Below, in pieces: positions 7,513 to 12,836 of a stretch of 15,054 nucleotides of DNA. Source of the stretch: CAYGWP01 sp964353455. Its GTDB lineage: Bacteria; Planctomycetota; Phycisphaerae; FEN-1346. Positions within the stretch are counted from its first letter, which is position 1. The number at the start of each line of letters is the position of its first letter. A model generated the notes under the pieces. That model did no database searches. It was not told the DNA's origin and saw only the letters and a list, made by a program, of their open reading frames with translations. Both the position numbers and the translations under genes were made by a program. Location of the stretch: NCBI GenBank assembly GCA_964353455.1, contig CAYGWP010000511.1, positions 1-15,054 on the forward strand, given 5' to 3'.

Positions 7513-7540
7513 GCGCGGCGGGTCGGGAGACCCGCCGCGC
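7513..7540. repeat. 12-bp-stem palindrome GCGCGGCGGGTC/GACCCGCCGCGC, copy B
   Basis: A perfect 12-bp inverted repeat with loop GGGA, the reverse orientation of the copy at 4529-4556. It lies 21 bases upstream of the kinase ATG at 7491, so in RNA it could sit in the kinase leader close to the ribosome site. Confidence 0.85.
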
Positions 7541-7575
7541 AAAGCATGAAGCAATGTTGTCGAGAGGCTCCGTCA

Positions 7576-7600
7576 CCACGGGTTGACGAGTGACCCGTGG
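7576..7600. repeat. CCACGGGT/ACCCGTGG hairpin
   Basis: A perfect 8-bp inverted repeat with a 9-base loop (TGACGAGTG), the second of four palindromes in the gap between the SPFH gene and the kinase gene. It occurs once in this window. The function is unknown; it may be an interspersed repeat or an mRNA hairpin. Confidence 0.75.
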
Positions 7601-7625
7601 CACTCAAACGGCCCCCTCACCCCGG

Positions 7626-7648
7626 CCCTCTCCCGCGAGGGGAGAGGG
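7626..7648. repeat. CCCTCTCCC/GGGAGAGGG palindromic element, copy 3
   Basis: The 9-bp arms are the same as in copies 1 and 2, but the loop is GCGAG, a one-base change. CCCTCACCCCGG precedes it, much like the lead-in of copy 1. Confidence 0.85.
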
Positions 7649-7653
7649 AGACA

Positions 7654-7684
7654 ACACGCGGCGGACAAGTCCGCCGGCTAAATG
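7654..7684. repeat. ACACGCGG...CCGGCTAAATG hairpin unit, copy 1
   Basis: A 31-base unit with a perfect stem around an AA loop (7660-7666 with 7669-7675). It starts 14 bases past the stop codon of the SPFH gene in the transcription direction. The same flanks occur at 12791-12821, where the variable stem bases differ but still pair. It may serve as a transcript-end hairpin; no U-run follows. Confidence 0.8.
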
Positions 7685-7698
7685 TTAAGTGTGAGTCA

Positions 7699-9525
7699 TC
7701 ATTTCTGCGGCTTGCCGCACTGGGAGCAGAAGGCGCCGTCGCCCTCGAGTTGGGCGTTGCAGTGTCTGCAACACGGGACGTTGATGACGACGGGCGGCCC
7801 CATGCCGCCACCGCCGGTCACGACCGTTTGAGCGGCATGGTGCGGCGCCTGGGCGCGTGTGACGGCCACGCCGCCCATCTCGTGCATGGCGACGCGTGCG
7901 ACGCGCTCTGTCCGGTTCGCCTCGTTCTGGTAGATGGAACGGATCTCGGCCAGATGTTCCTTGAGTATCCGCGCCTCGCCGACCGCCACCTGCCCCTCGG
8001 CCTCGTACTTCTTGGCGAGCGCTGCGGCGGCATCGGGGGAGGCGGCAGAGAGCACGGCCAGTATCTGTTCGGGGGTCATGTTCTGCTGGGCGCGGAGTTC
8101 CTCCAGGCGTGCGATGCGGTCTGCGGCCGGGCCATCGACGATTGAAAGGAGGGCTGCGGCGGTGGCCTTGCCGCGGGCCTCGAGGGTCCTGGCCTCGACC
8201 TCCTGTGCGTCGAGGGCGCGTTTGTGGTCGAGTTCCTCGACCTCCTCGCGGAGGCGGAGCGCCTCCTCGGCCTGGCGGATGTCCTCGATGTTTTCGAGGC
8301 GCTCGAGTTCCAGTTGGATTTTGCGTTTCTCGGCATCAGTCTTAGCGGTTTCGAGTTCGCGGCGGAGTTGTCGTGTGTGCCCCTCGTCGCGCTGCCGCTC
8401 CTCGGAGATGAGTTCTTCCCAGGCCCTGTCCCGGCGGGCCTTGTCGGAGATGGTTTCGATTTCGATCCGCCGCAGGAGTCCCTCGCGGTCGCGCTCGAAG
8501 CGGAATCGCTCCTTCAGGCGTTCCATCTCGTCTTCGCGGATGACCTGCTTGATGCCGAGTTCATGCTCGGTCTGGCGGACGAAGTCCTCGAAGTCCTTCT
8601 CGGTCTTGAAGGCGTGCATCTTGTCTTCGGTGAGGTTTTCGCGCAGCCGCTGGCCGAGGCGTGTGCGTGCGATCGTAAGTTCGGCCTCCTCCTCAGCGAG
8701 CCTCAGTTCGGCCTTCTCGCGGCGGATCTTCTCGTACGCCTCGCCGAAGAAGCGGATGAACCTGAGTTGCACCAGTTCCAGGCCCAGCCGCGTCAGGGTC
8801 CGCGCAATCGTCTCGCGGAGGTCCTGCTCGATGCGGTTGCGGATCTCAAGTTTCGTAAAGAGGTCCACGGTCGGGTACTGGTGGACGATGCCCGCGAGGA
8901 GCATCTGTACTTCGCCGGCCATCTGCGATTCGAGGTCCGCCAGTTCGACGCGGTTCCGGCCCTTGAAGAGGTTGACGAACATGGCGTCGGGGTCGCGTGC
9001 GCGGAAGACGAGGCGCTCGGCGGTGCCGACCTCCTGGCCGTCTTCGGTCCAGAGGTCGCCGTTCTCGACGTCGATGATGACGTCGCCGGCATCGCAGATG
9101 ATGGCGCTGGCGGGCTCGTGGACGAGGAAGTTGCGGAGTTTGCTGAGGAAGCCGCCCATGTCGTAGCGTCCCTCGCCGAGTTCGCCCTTGAACTCGCCGT
9201 TCTGGAAGAGGAGCGCCCGCGTTCCGTGCTCGACGATGAGGGGCTTGGTGAGCCAGCCCTGGATGTCCTGGTCATCGACGCGGACGGCGAAGTCTTCGGG
9301 CCTGCGCGACCAGCGGTCCTCGATGAGGATGGGCTTGCTCATGATCGCCAGGTCGGCCCCGCACCGCCAGCAGAACTTCGAGGCGGTGCTGACCTCGGCC
9401 TTGCAAGCCCCGCACATGGCCAGGCCCCTGGGGGCGTTTCCGCCGCAGTGCGGGCAGAACCGCGAACCCTTGCGGACCCGCATGTTGCACTCCGGGTTCC
9501 TGCACTTGTCGGTGAAGATTCCCAT
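7699..9525 (-). CDS. SPFH-domain scaffold protein with three zinc ribbons and long coiled coil
   Basis: The 608-residue protein likely forms membrane-bound oligomeric scaffolds like other SPFH (stomatin/prohibitin/flotillin/HflK) proteins, and resembles the YdjI-type branch once labelled 'virion core protein'. Two zinc ribbons open it (C8/C13/C24/C27 and C38/C41/C52/C55). The SPFH domain follows at about 95-265: FQNGEFKGELGEGRYDMG, then FRARDPDAMFVNLF and EIRNRIEQDLRETIARTL. A highly charged coiled coil spans about 265-500. A Gly-rich linker leads to a third zinc ribbon at the extreme C-terminus (C586/C589/C600/C603). No classical membrane span is visible, so attachment may be by the SPFH domain or partners. 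An AAGGAG ribosome site lies 6 bases before the ATG. It is the last gene of the four-gene run. Confidence 0.9.
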   Translation of the reverse strand: MGIFTDKCRNPECNMRVRKGSRFCPHCGGNAPRGLAMCGACKAEVSTASKFCWRCGADLAIMSKPILIEDRWSRRPEDFAVRVDDQDIQGWLTKPLIVEHGTRALLFQNGEFKGELGEGRYDMGGFLSKLRNFLVHEPASAIICDAGDVIIDVENGDLWTEDGQEVGTAERLVFRARDPDAMFVNLFKGRNRVELADLESQMAGEVQMLLAGIVHQYPTVDLFTKLEIRNRIEQDLRETIARTLTRLGLELVQLRFIRFFGEAYEKIRREKAELRLAEEEAELTIARTRLGQRLRENLTEDKMHAFKTEKDFEDFVRQTEHELGIKQVIREDEMERLKERFRFERDREGLLRRIEIETISDKARRDRAWEELISEERQRDEGHTRQLRRELETAKTDAEKRKIQLELERLENIEDIRQAEEALRLREEVEELDHKRALDAQEVEARTLEARGKATAAALLSIVDGPAADRIARLEELRAQQNMTPEQILAVLSAASPDAAAALAKKYEAEGQVAVGEARILKEHLAEIRSIYQNEANRTERVARVAMHEMGGVAVTRAQAPHHAAQTVVTGGGGMGPPVVINVPCCRHCNAQLEGDGAFCSQCGKPQK

Positions 9526-9558
9526 GCGTTTCTCCTTAACCGCGCCGGAGCCCGGCGG

Positions 9559-10242
9559 CTACAGCGGCCGCGCGGCGTGCCGGACCGCGCGCGTCAGGCC
9601 GCGCAATATGAGCAGGATGATGATCAGCGCCAGGAGCGCCCCGATCAGCAGCAGCGGGTAGCGCCAGAACTCCATGATGGCATCGCTCCAGTGGATGTAC
9701 GCCTCGCCGACCACCGGGCCGCTCGACCAGAGTATCTGGCCGGTCTCAACGTCGGCCATGCGGACGGTCATCTTGACGTAGCCGCGTATGCTCCAGAGGT
9801 TGAGGCCCGATTCCCAGATGTCGCCGTACAGGATGGCATCGACGCCCTTGATCTTGCCGAACTTCTGGACCGTGGCGGAGTCCATCACGTCCTCTCGCTT
9901 GACGCCCCACTCGATCTCGGCCAGCAACTTGTCCCACGTCTCATCGAGGCGCGTGAACAGTTTGAACTGGGACTTCGTGAGGGCGGTCTTCATGGCGTTG
10001 GTGGCGTAGAGGTTGTCGGTGTCGCGCCGCAGCGGGATGACCGCCACGTTCGGCACGTCGGCGAATCGTTTGGGGTCTTCGGCCCGCCTTGCAGCCAGGC
10101 TGTCCTGGACCTGTGCAACGGCGACATCCATGGCCCGCTGTACGGTGTCTTCCTCGCTGGCGGCGGCCGGCGGCGCCGATGCCAGGACCGTCACGAAGAG
10201 TCCGAGGAGGATTGCGGCAGAAAGTCGTGCATGCGTTCTCAT
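9559..10242 (-). CDS. Secreted CsgG/LpoB-like protein with C-terminal membrane anchor
   Basis: The 227-residue precursor has a signal peptide (basic MRTHAR, hydrophobic core to about 21, Ala-rich cleavage zone near 26-29). The exported domain (about 60-175) reads like the CsgG/LpoB/TolB-N alpha-beta fold: a strand NVAVIPLR, a paired-helix region with FKLFTRLDETWDKLL, a KIKGVDAILYGDIWE segment and the typical ETGQILWSS strand. Proteins of this fold act as envelope-complex parts or lipoprotein activators. A strong membrane span follows at 195-214, with a basic tail, so the domain probably faces the periplasm while anchored in the inner membrane. A GGGAGA ribosome site precedes the ATG. It is 41 bases downstream of the lipoprotein gene and 33 bases upstream of the SPFH gene, consistent with one operon. 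The fold call is by pattern, not alignment. Confidence 0.82.
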   Translation of the reverse strand: MRTHARLSAAILLGLFVTVLASAPPAAASEEDTVQRAMDVAVAQVQDSLAARRAEDPKRFADVPNVAVIPLRRDTDNLYATNAMKTALTKSQFKLFTRLDETWDKLLAEIEWGVKREDVMDSATVQKFGKIKGVDAILYGDIWESGLNLWSIRGYVKMTVRMADVETGQILWSSGPVVGEAYIHWSDAIMEFWRYPLLLIGALLALIIILLILRGLTRAVRHAARPL

Positions 10243-10283
10243 GGCGTGATCTCCCTATGGTTTCGCGTGGTCTTTGGCAACGG

Positions 10284-11294
10284 TTATTGCCAGTGCCTGC
10301 GTCGGGCGTCGATGACCTCGCCCTTGCGTTCGATGCGTTTGATCTCTATGCCGCCCCTGCGGAGTTCCGACACGTAGGCCGTCAGGAACCGTTCGACGTC
10401 GAAGCGGCAGAGAACTTCGTACACGGCCAACTGCTGCTTGTCGTCCCAGAATTCGAGCGATACGTAGTAGATGCCCGGCCGGGCCTGGAGCCCGACGCGC
10501 AGGTCGTCGGCCTGGTCGGCATTGTCGATGTTGCCGACATACATGCTGACGCGCACGAGGCTGGTGGCCTCCCACTTGCGGACGACCTCGTCCGTCAGGT
10601 AGGTGGCGAGGTCCTTTGCGGCTGATTCCTGCGCGTCCTCGGCGGCCTGTCGCTCATCGAGGGCCCTGCGTCCGCGCTTCAGGATCGTCCGCGACGCGAT
10701 CACCTGGTGCGTCGCCAGGTTCAGCACCTTCGCGTTCATGTTGCTCTCGAAGGACCAGAAGTTGCCGAACTTGTCCTGCTTCTTCGAGTCGCCCTGGACG
10801 ACGATTGCGATATTGCAGTCGTTCGCCTTTCGGAACGCATCCTGCATGCTCTCTGAGGGCGCCGAGCCCATGCTGGACGTGCTCTGGATGACCTTGAAGC
10901 CCAATTCGGCCAGTTTCTGCGTGAGGGCGTTGCGTGCGGCGTCCGACGGCTCGATGCCCGTCGAGAGCACCAGCCGCTCATCCGCGCTCACGATGAGGCG
11001 CTGGAGGTTAAGGAGCGTCTGCTCGATGATCCGCTGCTTCTCGGCGTCCGACATCTGGCCCTTCAGCGGCGGACGGAAACCCGTCACCACGTCGGGCCGC
11101 TGGGCCGGCGGATGCACCGGCACCACCTCCTGCGGCGGCGGAGGAGGCGGCGTCTGGAACTCCGGCCCGGGCCGCACGGGCTGCGCACGCGGACCCGGCC
11201 AATCCGGCTCGTGCCGCCGGTCCGGGCCGCATCCTGAGAGCATTGCGGCCGCCACCACGACAAGAATCCCGATCGCAACTCTGTGCGGCGTCAT
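10284..11294 (-). CDS. Lipoprotein with Pro-rich linker and FlgT/LPP20-like domain
   Basis: The 336-residue precursor carries a clear lipoprotein signal: TPHR, a hydrophobic stretch, then lipobox LSGC with the lipidated Cys at 22. Residues 23-75 are a Pro-rich tether. The rest looks like two alpha-beta halves. In the first, ERLVLSTGIEP...ALTQKLAELGFKVIQ and IAIVVQGD resemble a TolB/FlgT-type domain. A segment with VLNLATHQVIASRTI, then AAKDLATYLTDEVVRKW, resembles LPP20/FlgT-like envelope proteins. The last part (about 245-325) has alternating strands and helices I cannot place. I chose the ATG at 11294 over a GTG at 11345 that overlaps the previous stop: an AAAGGAG site precedes it by 7 bases, the lipobox then sits at the right distance, and codons before it lack the G/C third-position bias. 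Confidence 0.85.
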   Translation of the reverse strand: MTPHRVAIGILVVVAAAMLSGCGPDRRHEPDWPGPRAQPVRPGPEFQTPPPPPPQEVVPVHPPAQRPDVVTGFRPPLKGQMSDAEKQRIIEQTLLNLQRLIVSADERLVLSTGIEPSDAARNALTQKLAELGFKVIQSTSSMGSAPSESMQDAFRKANDCNIAIVVQGDSKKQDKFGNFWSFESNMNAKVLNLATHQVIASRTILKRGRRALDERQAAEDAQESAAKDLATYLTDEVVRKWEATSLVRVSMYVGNIDNADQADDLRVGLQARPGIYYVSLEFWDDKQQLAVYEVLCRFDVERFLTAYVSELRRGGIEIKRIERKGEVIDARRRHWQ

Positions 11295-11301
11295 GGTCCG
11301 T

Positions 11302-11308
11302 CTCCTTT
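11302..11308 (-). promoter_or_regulatory. Ribosome binding site fixing the lipoprotein start
   Basis: AAAGGAG on the minus strand lies 7 bases before the ATG at 11294. It decides against the upstream GTG at 11345, which overlaps the preceding gene by 4 bases. Confidence 0.8.
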
Positions 11309-11341
11309 CACCGTTAGATGAATCGTTTTCAATAGGTTCGG

Positions 11342-12604
11342 TCACGTCCTGGAAATCACCAGCCCGGAGTCCTTGGCCTCATATAGCGTGAATTCCCCGC
11401 CGCGGGCAAGTTCGCCGAACGCGGCGCGGACCCAACTCGCGTCGGCCCGGCAGGACCGGACCGCACCGGCCAGCGTCACGGCGTTCTTGCGCTGGACGGC
11501 CTCGCGGATCTCCTCGATGCACCGGGCCAACTCCGCGGCATACCGGGCAGGGGCGACCAGCGGCCAGAACGGCCAGAGGCGCTTGTCGGATTCATCCATG
11601 ATGACCCGGTCGGCCGCAAGGTCCCCGAGCGCCAGGGCGGCCCGCCGGTCGCGGAACGCCTTCGCGTGATGCCGCTTGGCGACCACGGCCGCCGCATCCT
11701 CTGTCCAGCCCGTCGGCGAGGCCACGACGACGACGCGGAAACCTTCCTTGCCCTCGGTCCCGACGATTAAGGAATTCAGATATGCACTAAGTTCTGATTC
11801 GCCGACCGGCTCGACGTCGTACCCCTGCGTGCGGAGCGTCTCGGGCCGCGCCAGAAACCGCGCCTCAAGCACCAGGCACCCCTTGGGCTTTCCCCAGCCG
11901 CCGGTGCGAAGGGTGAAGCGGCTGGCGCGGTTCAGGGGCCCGTGGCCGTCGTCGCGCTGGGGCGATTCGATCTCGTGCGCCACGCGGGCGTCGCGCAGCG
12001 GAATCGCCAGACCTGACAGCGGGTCCGGCAGTTCGTCGATCTCGTCGAGCCGCTGGCCGAACGACCGGAGGAACGTCTCCTCCGCGAGGCGCGCCTCGGC
12101 CGCCGTCGCGACGGGCCGGCCTTCGGCACGCAGCCGCGCGACCGTCTGCTCGACCGTTTCCCTCGCGGCCGGCCTCTCGACCGGCGCGGGGGCAATGGAA
12201 GCAGCCGAGCCCGCCGCGGGAGCGGCGGGGCATATTTCAGTCGATTCCTCCGGCTCTTCCGCCGGGTGCTCTTCGCAAACCCTGATTTTCCGTATCGACC
12301 AGCAGGCCTGGCAGATCTCGCCGCCGCACTCCTCGCATGGGCCGCCGACCGACAATTCGCTCACCATCGCCTTGCCACAGGCCCCGCACCGCAGGCCCTC
12401 CAGGGCCGTCAGGCCGCGCTTGGCCTCGGTGGCGACCCGCTCCTTCTGCTTCTCGAAGTAGGCGTCGAGGTCCTCGGCCCGGACGCGGTAGATGCGACCG
12501 ATCTTGCCGGCGGGTATCTCGCCGCCGCGGACCAGGCGATAGATGGTCTTGTACTCGACCCCAAGCCGGTCCGCCGCTTCTTCCAGTGTCAGATAGTCAG
12601 CCAT
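11342..12604 (-). CDS. Excisionase-type HTH protein with eight-ligand zinc domain
   Basis: The 420-residue protein begins with a MerR/excisionase-like helix-turn-helix (YLTLEEAADRLGVEYKTIYR, then a wing GKIGRIYRVRAEDLDAYF; residues 3-50). This domain usually binds DNA, but in large fusions it can bind other partners. A Cys-rich block follows: C73, C76, C90, C93, C98, C101, C110, H113, enough ligands for two zinc ions. A Glu/Ala/Pro-rich linker (about 115-165) leads to a C-terminal half I do not recognise. That half contains a possible alpha-beta domain (FRVVVVASPTGWTEDAAAVV, near residue 295) and a final helical segment that could be a second winged helix (AVQRKNAVTLAGAVRSC...). There is no signal peptide or membrane span. 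It is first in the four-gene run, so it may regulate the run. The ribosome site is weak. Confidence 0.85.
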   Translation of the reverse strand: MADYLTLEEAADRLGVEYKTIYRLVRGGEIPAGKIGRIYRVRAEDLDAYFEKQKERVATEAKRGLTALEGLRCGACGKAMVSELSVGGPCEECGGEICQACWSIRKIRVCEEHPAEEPEESTEICPAAPAAGSAASIAPAPVERPAARETVEQTVARLRAEGRPVATAAEARLAEETFLRSFGQRLDEIDELPDPLSGLAIPLRDARVAHEIESPQRDDGHGPLNRASRFTLRTGGWGKPKGCLVLEARFLARPETLRTQGYDVEPVGESELSAYLNSLIVGTEGKEGFRVVVVASPTGWTEDAAAVVAKRHHAKAFRDRRAALALGDLAADRVIMDESDKRLWPFWPLVAPARYAAELARCIEEIREAVQRKNAVTLAGAVRSCRADASWVRAAFGELARGGEFTLYEAKDSGLVISRT

Positions 12605-12645
12605 GACAGGATTCCGTAGAGATGTCCCCTTTCCAATTGCCGTGG

Positions 12646-12674
12646 AGTCTGTCGCAATGAGATACGCAAGTCAA
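12646..12674 (-). promoter_or_regulatory. Possible sigma-70-type promoter for the HTH-to-SPFH gene run
   Basis: On the minus strand, a good -35 (TTGACT at 12669-12674) and a poor -10 (CAGACT at 12646-12651) are separated by 17 bases. The leader to the ATG would be about 35 bases. The weak -10 keeps confidence low and might imply activator dependence. Confidence 0.3.
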
Positions 12675-12790
12675 GGACTTTTCTTGCCTCACTTACCCGG
12701 AATATCCCTCTCTTTCCCGAGATTTTCATAAGTCGTTGTCGCAAAAGGAATTATGGCCCTCGATATGAGGCACAAACTGCCCCCATGCCA

Positions 12791-12821
12791 ACACGCGGTC
12801 GCCAAGGCGACCGGCTAAATG
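12791..12821. repeat. ACACGCGG...CCGGCTAAATG hairpin unit, copy 2
   Basis: This matches the 7654-7684 unit in flanks and AA loop but has a different stem (CGGTCGCC at 12796-12803 with GGCGACCG at 12806-12813). It lies 15 bases past the FHA gene's stop codon, nearly the same offset as copy 1 past the SPFH gene. It is likely a transcript-end hairpin or a mobile palindromic repeat that settles after stop codons. Confidence 0.8.
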
Positions 12822-12836
12822 GGGGCTTCGGGGGTT

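Larger units (their letters stand above)
12605..12836 (-). promoter_or_regulatory. AT-richer upstream region of the four-gene run
   Basis: This 232-base gap is noticeably richer in A+T than its neighbours and holds no credible reading frame. It contains the hairpin unit at 12791-12821, a possible promoter at 12646-12674, and a second weak -10-like CATAAT at 12750-12755. Two direct copies of TGTCGCAA (plus-strand reading) at 12650-12657 and 12737-12744 could be regulator sites, or chance. Confidence 0.55.

Noticed and set aside
1335..7648. CCCTCTCCC elements as intrinsic terminators
   Set aside because: The stems are strong, but none is followed by a U-run on either strand, so I list them as repeats only.
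8224..10377. Long plus-strand open frame (717 codons) opposite the SPFH and CsgG-like genes
   Set aside because: It spans two well-supported minus-strand genes and their gap. Its product is a low-complexity Leu/Asp/Glu echo of the antisense coiled coil, with no ribosome site or domain.
11295..11345. GTG at 11345 as lipoprotein start with a 4-base overlap of the HTH gene
   Set aside because: It would push the lipobox to residue 39 and includes codons without G/C third-position bias. The ATG at 11294 has a strong ribosome site.
12760..12795. Possible sigma-54 promoter (TGGCAT...TTTGTGC) upstream of the HTH gene
   Set aside because: The GG and GC elements are about 16 bases apart instead of the required 10, so the site does not fit.
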